A stretch of DNA of 64,000 nucleotides from Luzula sylvatica (taxonomy: Eukaryota; Streptophyta; Magnoliopsida; Poales; Juncaceae): assembly GCA_946800325.1 (NCBI GenBank), contig OX326959.1, forward strand, positions 53,098,784 through 53,162,783, in the 5' to 3' direction. The notes below the pieces were generated by a model that was given only the letters and a program-made list of their open reading frames with translations, was not told where the DNA came from and ran no database searches. This document shows, piece by piece, positions 50,101 to 60,420 of this stretch (position 1 is its first letter; the number at the start of each line of letters is the position of its first letter). The position numbers and the translations under genes were made by a program.

Positions 50101-53100
50101 GTTAGTCTTCTATTAGATCGTATTTTCAGAAAAACATAAAAATTGAGAATTTTGCTCGTGTTAGACTTCAATTCTAACATTTTTAAGAAAATATGATAAT
50201 TGACTTTTTTTTAAGGTGTTAGACTTCACTTTTTGCATTTTCAAGTAATTTGTTTAAAATTTTAAAATTTGTGTGTGTTAGTCTTCTATTACAGAGTATT
50301 TTCAGAAAAACATAAAAATTGAGTATTTTGCTCGTGTTACACTTCAATTCAAAAATTTTTAAGATAATATGATAATTGACTTTTTTTAAAGTGTTTGACT
50401 TCACTTTTTGCATTTTAAAAAAAAATATTAGAAAATATTGAAATTTGTGTGTGTTAGACTTCTATTACGGAGTATTTTCAAGAAAACATTGTATTTTATT
50501 CGTGTTAGACTGCAATTTTAACATTTTTGAGAAAATATGATAATTGACTTTTGTTGTAGGTGTTAGACTTCACTTATTGTATTTTCAAGAAATTTTTTGA
50601 AAAATTGAAAATTGGTGTGTGTTACTCTTCTATTACGGAGTATTTTCAAGACAACATAAAAATTGAGTATTTTGTTCGTGTTACACTTTAATTAACACAT
50701 TTTGAAGAAAATATGGTAATTGAGTTGTTTTTATCAGGTGTTCGACTTCACTTTTTGAATTTTGAAGAAATTTTTTTGAACTTTTAAAATTTGTGTGTGT
50801 TAGTCTATTATTAGAGAGTATTTTCAGAAAAACATAAAAATTGAGTATTTTGCTCGTGTCAGACATCAATTCTAACATTTTTAAGAAAATATGATAATTG
50901 ACTTTTTTTAAGGTGTTAAGACTTCACTTTTTGCATTTTCAAGAAATTTGTTTAAAATTTTAAAATTTGGTTGTGTTAGTCTTCTATTACGGAGTATTTT
51001 CAGAAAAACATAAAAATTGAGTATTTTGCTCGTGTTACACTTCAATTGAAATTTTTTTAAGAAAATATGATAGTTGACTTTTTTTTAAGGTGTTTGACTT
51101 CACTTTTTGCATTTTCAAAAAAAAATTAGAAAATTTTGAAATTTGTGTGTGTTAGTCTTCTATTACGGAGTATTTTCAGGAAAACATTGTATTTTATTCG
51201 CGTTAGACTGCAATTTTAACATTTTTAAGAAAATATAATAATTGACTTTTCTCGAAGGTGTTAGACTTCACCCTTTGCATTTTCAAGAATTTTTCTTAAA
51301 AATTTCAAATTTGTGTGTGTTTGTGTTCTATTAGGGTGTATTTTCAAGACAAAATAAAAATTGAGTATGTTTATCAAGTTACACTTTCATTTAACATTTC
51401 TAAGAAAATATGATAATTGACATTTGTTTTAGGTGTTAGACTTAACTTTTTGTATTTTCAAGAAATTTTTTGAAAAATTGGAAATTGGTGTGTGTTACTC
51501 TTCTATTACGGAGTATTTTCAAGATAACATAAAAATTGAGTATTTGGTTCGTGTTACACTTCAATTAATACATTTTGAAGAAAATATGGTAATTGAGTTT
51601 TTTATAAGGTGTTCGACTTCACTTTTTTCATTTTGAAGAAATTTTTTTAAAATTTTAAAATTTTAAAATTTGTGTGTGTTAGTCTTCTATATGAGAGTAT
51701 TTTCAGAAAAACATAAAAATTTAGTATTTTGCACGTGTTAGACTTCAATTCTAAGATTTTTAAGAAAATATGCTAATTGACTTTTTTTAAGGTGTTTGAC
51801 TTCACTTTTTGCATTTTCAAGAAATTTGTTTAAAATTTTAAAATTTGTGTGTGTTAGTCTTCTATTACAGATATTTTCAGAAAAACATAAAAATTGAGTA
51901 TTTTTCTCATGTTAAATTTCAATTCTAAATTTTTTAAGAAAATATGATAATCGACTTTTTTTGAAGGTAGACTTCACTTTTTGCAGTTAAAAAAAAAATT
52001 AGAAAAATTAGAAATTCGTGTGTGTTAGTCTTCTATTACGGAGTATTTTCTAGAAAATATAAAAAATGAGTATTTTATTCGTGTTTGAATCCAATTTTAA
52101 CATCTTTAATAAAATATGATAACTAACTTTTTTCGAAGGTGTTAGACTTCACTTTTTGCATTTTCAAGAATGTTTCTGAAAATTTACAAATTTGTGTGTG
52201 TTAGTCTTCTATTACGGAGTATTTTGAAGATAACATAAAAATTGAGTATGTTTATCGTGTTACAGTTTCATTTAACATTTCTATGAAAATATGTTAATTT
52301 ACTTTTGTTGTAGGTGTTAGACTTCACTTTTTGTATTTTCGAGAAATATTTTGAAAAATTGGAAATTGGTGTGTGTTACTCTCCTATTACGGAGTATTTT
52401 CAAGACAACATAAAAATTGAGTATTTTGTTCGTGTTACACTTCAATTAATACATTTTGATGAAAATATGGTAATTGAGTTTTTTATAAGGTGTTCGACTT
52501 CACTTTTTGCATTTCAAGAAATTTGTTTAAAATTTTAAAATTTGGTTGTGTTAGTCTTCTATTACGGAGTATTTTCAGAAAAACATAAAAATTGAGTATT
52601 TTGCTTGTGTTAGACTTCAATTCTAACATTTTTAAGAAAATATGACAATTGACTTTTTTTTGAGGTGTTAGACTTCACTTTTTGCATTTTCAAGAAATTT
52701 GTTTAAAATTTTAAAATTCGTGTGTGTTAGTCTTCCATTACAGAGTATATTCAGAAAAACATAAAAATTGAGTATTTTGCTCGTGTTACACTTTAATTCT
52801 AAATTTTTTAAGAAAATATGATAATTAACTTTTTTTGAAGGTAGATTTCACTTTTTGCATTTAAAAAAAAAATTAGAATTTTGTGTGTGTTAGTCTTCTA
52901 TTACGGAGTATTTTCAGGAAAACATAGAAAATGAGTATTTTATTCGAGTTAGACTCCAATTTTAACATTTTTAAGAAAATATGATAACTGACTTTTTTCG
53001 AAGGTGTTAGACTTCACTTTTTGCATTTTCAAGAATTTTTCTGAAAATTTACAAATTTGTGTGTGTTAGTCTTCTATTACGGAGTATTTCTAAGAAAATA

Positions 53101-54756
53101 TGATAATTGAGTATTTTGTTCGTGTTACACTTCAATTAATACATTTTGAAGAAAATATGGTAATTGAGTTTTTTATAAGGTGTTCGACTTCACTTTTTGC
53201 ATTTTGAAGAAATTTTTTTAAAATTTTAAAATTTGTGTGTGTTAGTCTTCTATTACAGAGTATTTTCAGAAAACATAAAAAATTGAGTATTTTGCTCGTG
53301 TTGGACTTCAATTCTAACATTTTTAAGAAAATATGATAATTGACTTTTTTTTAAGGTGTTAGACTTCACTTTTTATATTTTCAAGAAATTTGTTTAAAAT
53401 TTAAAATTTTGTGTGTGTTAGTCTTCCATTACAGAGTATTTTCAGAAAAACATAAAAAGTGAGTATTTTGCTCGTGTTACACTTCAATTCTAAATTTTTT
53501 TTGAAAATATGATAATTGACTTTTTTTGAAGGTAAACTTCACTTTTTGCGTTTAAAAAAAAAATTAGAAAAATTAGAAATTTGTGTGTGTTAGTGTTCTA
53601 TTACGGAGTATTTTCAGGAAAACATTAAAAATGAGTATTTTAATCGTGTTAGACTCCAATTTTAACAATTTTTAAGAAAATATGATAACTGACTTTTTTC
53701 GAAGGTGTTAGACTTCACTTTTTGCATTTTCTAGAATTTTTCTGAAAATTTACAAATTTGTGTGTGTTAGTCTTTTATTACGGAGTATTTTCAAGACAAC
53801 ATAAAAATTGAGTATGTTTATCGTGTTACAGTTTCATTTAACATTTCTAAGAAAATATGATAATTGACTTTTATTGTAGGTGTTAGACTTCACTTTTTGT
53901 ATTTTCGAGAAATTTTTTGAAAAATTGGAAATTGGTGTGTGTTACAATTCTATTACGGAGTCTTTTCAAGGCAACATAAAAATTGAGTATTTTGTTCGTG
54001 TTACAGTTCAATTAATACATTTTGAAGAAAATATGGTAATTGAGTTTTTTATAAGGTGTTCGACTTCGCTTTTTGCATTTTGAAGAAATTGTTTTAAAAT
54101 TTTAAAATTCGTGTGTGTTAGTCTTCTATTAAATAGTATTTTCCGAAAAACATAAAAATTGAGAATTTTGCTCGTGTTAGACTTCAATTCAAACATTTTA
54201 AAAAAAATATGATAATTGACTTTTTTTTAAGGTGTTAGACTTCAATTTTTCAATTTTCAAGAAATTTGTTTAAAATTTTAAAATTTGTGTGTGTTAGTCT
54301 TCTATTACAGAGTATTTTCAGAAAAAACATAAAAATTGAGTACTTTGCTCGTGTTACACTTCAATTCTAATTTTTTTAAGAAAATATGATAGTTGACTTT
54401 TTTTGAAGGTGTTAGACTTCACATTTTGCATTTCAAAAAAAAATTAGAAAAATTTGAAATTTGTGTGTGTTAGTCTTCTATTACGGAGTATTTTCAGGAA
54501 AACATAAAAAATGAGTATTTTATTCATGTTAGATTCCAATTTTAACATTTTTAAGAAAATATGATAATTGACTTTTTTCGAAGGTGTTAGATTTCACTTT
54601 TTGCATTTTCAAGAATTTTACTTAAAATTTTCAAATTTGTGTGTGTCAGTCTTCTATTACGGAGTATTTTCAAGACAACATAAAAATTGTGTATGTTTAT
54701 CGTGTAGCACTTTCATTTAACATTTCTACGAAAATATGATAATTGACTTTTGTTGT
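47146..54756 (+). repeat. Diverged pentamer region right of HOR-3
   Basis: A-E monomers continue at about 175-bp spacing with several hybrids. A D/A join lies near 47,390 and leads into B at about 47,422. Another D/A join lies near 50,540 with A at 50,559 and E skipped. B/C mixing occurs at 52,500-52,600, and an E/A fusion at 53,003-53,178. Some monomers resemble HOR-3 pentamers 2-3 (51.2-52.5 kb). Others resemble the left diverged region (49.0-50.2 and 53.3-54.7 kb). No other sequence class is seen. Confidence 0.88.
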
Positions 54757-54761
54757 AGGTG
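54757..54761 (+). repeat. Left target-site duplication of the solo LTR (aggtg)
   Basis: The five bases aggtg directly precede the TGATG end of the insertion and are repeated exactly after its CATCA end. A 5-bp duplication is the usual footprint of LTR retrotransposon integrase, particularly in plant Ty3 and Ty1 elements. Confidence 0.92.
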
Positions 54762-55097
54762 TGATGTGAGGCAAATAAGGCACAAATTTAATGCTTAATT
54801 TGGGGATTTTAGCCCTTGTGAAGAACAATTATATATACTTTATTAATCATATTTGAGATAACATGAATATTTCTTCACTAAGTGTGTTTTCTTGCTTAAT
54901 CACAGGAATTAGAAGGAATTTCTGGGAATTTGGAGAGGAGTGAAAACGATTGTTATACCGATACATTCGGTACATGAATAAGACGGGAGGCAAACAATTA
55001 TCATGATAGAAACTTACACAAAAGTCTACACGAAAACCACTCAATCCTTAGCCCTTATCCTGCCCACCTACCTTTGGTGGGAATTACCTCCTTACCC

Positions 55098-55126
55098 CCA
55101 ATCCTCTCCACCAACTCGTGGCCAAT
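55098..55126 (+). promoter_or_regulatory. Two CCAAT boxes upstream of the LTR TATA box
   Basis: CCAAT occurs at 55,098-55,102 and 55,122-55,126, about 48 and 24 bp before the TATA box. The position fits an LTR promoter, although CCAAT is short and could occur by chance. Confidence 0.45.
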
Positions 55127-55145
55127 AAGGAGACTCCATGAGTGC

Positions 55146-55154
55146 TATAAATAG
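55146..55154 (+). promoter_or_regulatory. TATA box of the LTR promoter
   Basis: TATAAATAG lies within GTGCTATAAATAGGACC, an excellent match to the plant TATA consensus, in a locally less AT-rich context. Transcription would be expected to begin about 25-35 bp downstream (roughly 55,172-55,185), just before the TC tract. This would place the U3/R border near there. Confidence 0.7.
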
Positions 55155-55195
55155 GACCACAAGGGCCACGAGTTTGGGACGCTCTTTTATGCCCA

Positions 55196-55198
<3 letters not shown>

Positions 55199-55240
<42 letters not shown>
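55199..55240 (+). repeat. (TC)21 microsatellite
   Basis: A perfect 42-bp TC dinucleotide run ends in CCTCTT. It lies about 20 bp past the expected transcription start. Pyrimidine-rich CT tracts are common in plant 5' leaders, and the GA strand is a binding site for BPC/GAGA-type factors. Whether it has any role here is unknown. A frame on the opposite strand through it is low-complexity and not a gene. Confidence 0.97.
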
Positions 55241-55244
<4 letters not shown>

Positions 55245-55324
55245 TTAAGCAAGTCCAAGAACCTTCAAGAACACGCAATAATTGCAAATACGAACGATAA
55301 TTCTCTAAAATCCATCACGGAATA

Positions 55325-55629
55325 GAAGCTTACTTCATTCGGTGAATTGGTTTACACTTCGACGAAGATCGAGTTGCGAGGATTAAGGTGGAGCTTTCTT
55401 CATCCGAATCCGTGCAAGCAAGGAGTCAAGCTTACTCTATTCCACTCGGGAGCTTTCTTCCAATTGGACTTCTTGCAAATCTCGAATTCACTCAACCGGT
55501 ACGGAGCTTACTTCGATTGGCTAGTGGATTGGTACGAAAGGAACACGTTGTGCGAGGCGACGAGCTCACTAGCATCTCGAGGCAACGGAGAAGGCATCCA
55601 AGACGAGACTCGGAGCTTACTTCATCTCT
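55325..55629 (+). repeat. Six interspersed copies of a GAGCTTnCTTC motif
   Basis: Degenerate copies of about 18 bp lie at 55,325-55,342, 55,390-55,407, 55,426-55,443, 55,449-55,467, 55,503-55,520 and 55,612-55,629. The core is GAGCTTACTTC or GAGCTTTCTTC, usually followed by ATTCGG, ATCCGA or an ATTGG-like end. Spacing is irregular (about 23-110 bp), so it is not a plain tandem repeat. The copies lie in the presumed transcribed part of the LTR, between the TC tract and the near-palindrome cluster. Confidence 0.75.
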
Positions 55630-55876
55630 CTAGGTGTTTTCTTTCCTTTCTTGCAATTCTTGTAGTTTAAATTCGAATTGGATTTGTGTAAAGAATTCTC
55701 GGTTTAATGAATCTTTAGTTCTTGTTACTTGAATCAAATATTTGTTAGTGTTTTTACTTGATCTCTTACTTTTAATTACTGCCTTGAACTTAGTTTAAAT
55801 CTCCCTTAATTCAATCTCAAATCAAACATTCAATTCAATCCTCAATTCAAATTACAAATTCGAATTCCAGAACAAG

Positions 55877-56217
55877 TTCCGTGGTAACGGAATCCAAGTC
55901 CATTGTAACGGACCATTCGGTTTGTACCTGACTTTCAGTCTGTTGGTACTCCGTTGTAACGCACTTTACTTCCGTTGTAACGGACCAGCGAGGAAAAGCA
56001 TTCAATATCACTCATACTAGTGCGTTGTAATGGACATAAGAGTCCGTTGTAACGGATCAACCAATCCGTTATAACGCTACTCCTATCCGTTATAATGGAC
56101 TACCTCTTTCCGTTGAAACGGAATTTACTCCGTTGTAACGGACCTTCATATCAACCTTTTCGTTAACAACTGCCCTAACCTCCGTTGTAATGGACTGTAA
56201 GTTCCGTTGTAACGGAC
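55877..56217 (+). repeat. Twelve-copy near-palindrome cluster (CCGTTGTAACGG)
   Basis: Twelve 16-bp elements with consensus TCCGTT-GT-AACGGA have starts at 55,877, 55,898, 55,949, 55,970, 56,020, 56,042, 56,064, 56,085, 56,108, 56,128, 56,180 and 56,202. Arms TCCGTT and AACGGA are exact inverted repeats around a 2-bp centre. Spacing is mostly 20-23 bp with several gaps near 50 bp. Each arm contains the AACGG core known in plant MSA elements, which bind MYB3R-type MYB proteins. A role here is inference. Several variants are CG to TG or CA changes. Confidence 0.9.
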
Positions 56218-56361
56218 TACCTTCTGTGAATTTTCTTTTTTATTTCTCATCTAGTTTCGATTTAATCTTTGGCACTGTACAAACATAGATTACAAATTTT
56301 GTTGATTGAATCGGGTTTTCGAATACAACGATAATTTTACACAACAAAAACCCGCCCATCA

Positions 56362-56366
56362 AGGTG
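56362..56366 (+). repeat. Right target-site duplication of the solo LTR (aggtg)
   Basis: An exact copy of the left 5-bp duplication follows the CATCA terminus. It also forms the GGTG start of the next A monomer, so it is the original target sequence at an E/A boundary. Confidence 0.92.
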
Positions 56367-58795
56367 TTAGACTTCACTTTTTGTATTTTCAAGAAATTTT
56401 TTGAAAAATTGGAAATTGGTGTGTGTTAGTCTTCTATTACAGAGTATTTTCAAGAAAACATAAAAATTGAATATTTTGCTCGTGTTACAATTCAATTAAT
56501 ACATTTTGAAGAAAATATGATAATTGAGTTTTTTATAAGGTGTTCGACATCACTTTTTGCATTTTGAAGAAATTTTTTTAAAATTTTAAAATTTGTGTGT
56601 GTTAGTCTTCTATTAGAGAGTATTTTTCAGAAAAACATAAAAATTGAGAATTTTGCTCGTGTTAGACTTCAATTCTAACATTTTTAAGAAAATATGATAA
56701 TTGACTTTTTTTTAAGGTTTTGGACTTCACTTTTTGCATTTTCAAGAAATTTGTTTAAAATTTTAAAATTTGTGTGTGTTAGTCTTCCATTACAGAGTAT
56801 TTTCAGAAGAACATAAAAATTGAGTATTTTGCTCGTGTTACACTTCAATTCTCAATTTTTTTTGAAAATATGATAATTGACTTTTTTTTAAGGTAGACTT
56901 CACTTTTTGCATTTAAAAAAAAATTAGAAAAATTATAAATTTGTGTGTTAGTCTTCTATTACGGAGTATTTTCAGGAAAACATAAAAAATGAGAATTTTA
57001 TTCGTGTTAGACTCGAATTTTAACATTTTTAAGAAAATATGATAACTGACTTTTTTCGAAGGTGTTAGACTTAACTTTTTGCATTTTCAAGAATTTTTCT
57101 GAAAATTTACAAATTTGTGTGTGTTAGTCTTCTATTACGGAGTATTTTCAAGACAACACAAAAATTGAGTATGTTTATCGTGTTACAGTTTCATTTAAGA
57201 TTTCAAAGAAAATATGATAATTGACATTTGTTGTAGGTGTTAGACTTCACTTTTTGTATTTTCAAGAAATTTTTTAAAAAATTGAAATTTGGTGTGTGTT
57301 ACTCTTCTTTTACGGAGTATTTTCAAGACAAAATAAAAATTGAGTATTTTGTTCGTGTTACACTTCAATTAACACATTTTGAAGAAAATATGGTAATTGA
57401 GTTTTTTTTATAAGGTGTTCGACTTCACTTTTTGCATTTCGAAGAAATTTTTTTAAAATTTTAAAATTTGTCTGTGTTAGTCTTCTATTAGAGAGTCTTT
57501 TCAGAAAAAACATAAAAATTGAGTATTTGGCTCGTGTTAGACTTCAATTCTAACATTTTTAAGAAAATATGATAATTGACTTTTTTTAAGGTGTTAGACT
57601 TCACTTTTTGCATTTTCAAAAAATTTATTTAAAATTTTAAAATTTGTGTGTGTTAGTCTTCTATTACACAATATTTTCAGAAATACATAAAAATTGAGAA
57701 TTTTGCTCGTGTTAGACTTCAATTCTAACATTTTTAAGAAAATATGATAATTGACTTTTTTTTAAGGTTTTGGACTTCACTTTTTGCATTTTCAAGAAAT
57801 TTGTTTAAAATTTTAAAATTTGTGTGTGTTAGTCTTCCATTACAGAGTATTTTCAGAAGAACATAAAAATTGAGTATTTTGCTCGTGTTACACTTCAATT
57901 CTAAATTTTTTTGGAAAATATGATAATTGACTTTTTTTTTTTAAGGTAGACTTCACTTTTTGCATTTAAAAAAAAAATTAGAAAAATTATAAATTTGTGT
58001 GTAAGTCTTCTATTACGGAGTATTTTCAGGAAAACATAAAAAATGAGAATTTTATTTGTGTTAGACTCGAATTTTAACATTTTTAAGAAAATATGATAAC
58101 TGACTTTTTTCGAAGGTGTTAGACTTAACTTTTAGCATTTTCAAGAATTTTTCTGAAAATTTACAAATTTGTGTGTGTTAGTCTTCTATTACGGAGTATT
58201 TTCAAGACAACACAAAAATTGAGTATGTTTATCGTGTTACAGTTTCATTTAAGATTGCAAAGAAAATATGATAATTGACATTTGTTGTGGGTGTTAGACT
58301 TCACTTTTTGTATTTTCAACAAATTTTTTGAAAAATTGAAAATTGGTGTGTGTTACTCTTCTTTTACGGAGTATTTTCAAGACAACATAAAAATTGAGTA
58401 TTTTGTTCGTGTTACACTTCAATTAACACATTTTGAAGAAAATATGGTAATTGAGTTTTTTTTATAAGGTGTTCGACTTCACTTTTTGCATTTTGAAGAA
58501 ATTTTTTTAAAATTTTAAAATTTGTCTGTGTTATTCTTCTATTATAGAGTCTTTTCAGAAAAACATAAAAATTGAGTATTTGGCTCGTGTTAGACTTCAA
58601 TTCTAACATTTTTAAGAAAATATGATAATTGACTTTTTTTAAGGTGTTAGACTTCACTTTTTGAATTTTCTAAAAATTTATTTAAAATTTTAAAATTTGT
58701 GTGTGTTAGTCTTCTATTACAGAGTATTTTCATGAAAAACATAAAAATTGGGTATTTTTCTCGTGTTACACTTCAATTCTAAATTTTTTAAGAAA

Positions 58796-58850
58796 ATATG
58801 ATAAACTGACTTTTTTTGAAGGTAGAAAAATTAGAAATTTGTGTGTGATA
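58796..58850 (+). repeat. D monomer with internal deletion
   Basis: The start GAAGGTAGA passes straight into AAAATTAGAAATTTGTGTG, so about 32-36 bp are missing (CTTCACTTTTTGCATTT, the adenine run and TTAGA). TAGA stands at both edges of the missing segment, so a microhomology or slippage deletion is likely. Confidence 0.8.
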
Positions 58851-60360
58851 GTCTTCTATTACGGAGTATTTCCAGGAAAACATAAAAAATTAGTATTTTA
58901 TTCGTGTTAGACTCCAATTTTAACATTTTTAAGAAAATATGATAACTGACTTTTTTCGAAGGTGTTAGACTTCACTTTTTGCATTTTCAAAAAAATTTCT
59001 GAAAATTTTCAAATTTGTGTGTGTTAGTCTTCAATTACGGAGTATTTCCGAGACAACATAAAAATTGAGTATGTTTATTGTGTTATAGTTTCATTTAACA
59101 TTTCTAAGAAAATATGATAATTGACCTTTGTTGTAGGTGTTAGACTTCACTTTTTGTATTTTCAAGAATTTTTTTGAAAAATTGGAAATTGGTGTGTGTT
59201 ACTCTTCTATTACGGAGTATTTTCAAGACAACATAAAAATTGAGTATTTTGTTCGTGTTACACTTCAATTAACACATTTTGAAAAAAATATGGTAATTGA
59301 GTTTTTTTTATAAGGTGTTCGACTTCACTTTTTGCATTTTGATGAAATTTTTTTAAACTTTTAAAATTTGTGTGTGTTAGTCTTCTATTAGAGAGTATTT
59401 TCAGAAAAACATAAAATTTGAGAATTTTGCTCGTGTTAGACTTCAATTCTAACATTTTTAAGAAAATATGATAATTGACTTTTTTTTAAGGTCTTAGACT
59501 TCACTTTTTGCATTTTCAAGAAATTTGTTTGAAATTTTAAAATTTGTGTGAGTTAGTCTTCTATTACAGAGTATTTTCAGAAAAACCTAAAAATTGAGTA
59601 TATTGCTCGTGTTACACTTCAATTCAAAAAATTTTAAGAAAATATGATAATTGACTTTTTTTGAAGGTGTTAGACTTCACTTTTTGCATTTTCAAAAAAA
59701 AATTAGGAAAATTTGAAATATGTGTGTGTTAGTCTTCTATTACGGAGTATTTCCAGGAAAATATTGTATTTTATTCGTGTTAGACTCCAATTTTAACATT
59801 TTTAAGAAAATGAGATAATTGACTTGTCTCGAAGGTGTTAGACTTCACCTTTTACATTTTCAAGAATTTTTTTTAAAATTTTAAAATTTGTTTGTGTTTG
59901 TCTTCTATTACGGTGTATTTTCAAGACAAAATAAAAATTGAGTATGTTTATCGTGTTACACTTTCATTTAACATTTATAAGAAAATATGATAATTGACTT
60001 TTGTTTTAGGTGTTAGACTTCACTTTTTGCATTTTCAAGAAATTTTTTGAAAAATTGGAAATTGGTGTGTGTTACTCTTCGATTACGGAGTATTTTCAAG
60101 ACAACATAAAAATTGAGTATTAGGTTCGTGTTACACTTCAATTAATACATTTTGAAGAAAATATGGTAATTGAGTTTTTTATAAGGTGTTCGACTTCACT
60201 TTTTGCATTTTGAAGAAAGTTTTTTAAAATTTTGAAATTTGTGTGCGTTAGTCTTCTATTAGAGAGTATTTTTAGAAAAACATAAAAAATTAGTATTTTG
60301 CACGTGCTAGACTTCAATTCAAACATTTTTAAGAAAATATGATAATTGAATTTCTTTTAA

Positions 60361-60420
60361 GGTGTTAGACTTCACTTTTTGCATTTTCAAGAAATTTGTG
60401 TGTGTTAGTTTTCTATTACA
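60361..60420 (+). repeat. C monomer lacking the 14-bp palindrome
   Basis: CATTTTCAAGAAATTTGTG joins TGTGTTAGTT directly. The 19 bp that normally contain AAATTTTAAAATTT between two AAATTTG copies are absent. Loss between short direct repeats is the simplest reading. Confidence 0.8.

Larger units (their letters stand above)
1..54756 (+). repeat. AT-rich 175-bp tandem satellite array, left block
   Basis: Head-to-tail monomers of about 168-182 bp fill this block without any other sequence class. Every monomer carries the same landmarks in order: GACTTCACTTTTTG near the start, an A/T-rich dyad region, GTGTGTGTTAGTCTTCTATTAC, a segment like ACATAAAAATTGAGTA, a TCGTGTTA box, and AAGAAAATATGATAATTGAC at the end. 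Five variants (A-E) recur in fixed order, so the practical unit is a pentamer of about 876 bp. I saw no inverted monomer. Chromosome-specific monomers of this length, homogenised in HORs, are typical of centromeric satellites in many eukaryotes. The centromeric assignment is inference from structure only. No gene, RNA gene or other mobile element is visible in it. Confidence 0.97.
54762..56361 (+). mobile_element. Solo LTR of an LTR retrotransposon (1600 bp)
   Basis: This is the only non-satellite DNA in the window. It begins TGATGTGAGG and ends CGCCCATCA, with 5-bp terminal inverted TGATG/CATCA, and it is bounded by perfect 5-bp duplications. With one duplication removed, the E monomer end GTTGTAGGTG joins TTAGACTTCAC of an A monomer in exact register (next B at 56,539, 176 bp on). 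There is no primer-binding site, gag-pol or second LTR, so recombination between two LTRs probably removed the interior. CCAAT and TATA boxes face right, so the element is in + orientation. The family is not identified. TGATG...CATCA ends recall plant centromeric chromoviruses (CRM clade), but that is from memory and 1.6 kb is long for them. The open frames inside (for example 55,347-55,670) show no retroviral protein motif, and I do not call them genes. Confidence 0.92.

Noticed and set aside
55084..55287. Reverse-strand frame with a run of Arg-Glu
   Set aside because: The run is the (TC)21 tract read backwards. Low-complexity artefact.
55347..55670. Two overlapping forward frames inside the LTR (107 and 81 codons)
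   Set aside because: They use different frames over the same GAGCTTnCTTC repeat zone, lack any gag, protease, polymerase or integrase motif and lie within an LTR leader. More likely chance.
54762..56361. DNA transposon or MITE instead of an LTR
   Set aside because: The TG...CA ends with only 5 bp of inverted repeat, the 5-bp target duplication, the TATA box and the 1.6-kb length fit an LTR better than a terminal-inverted-repeat element.
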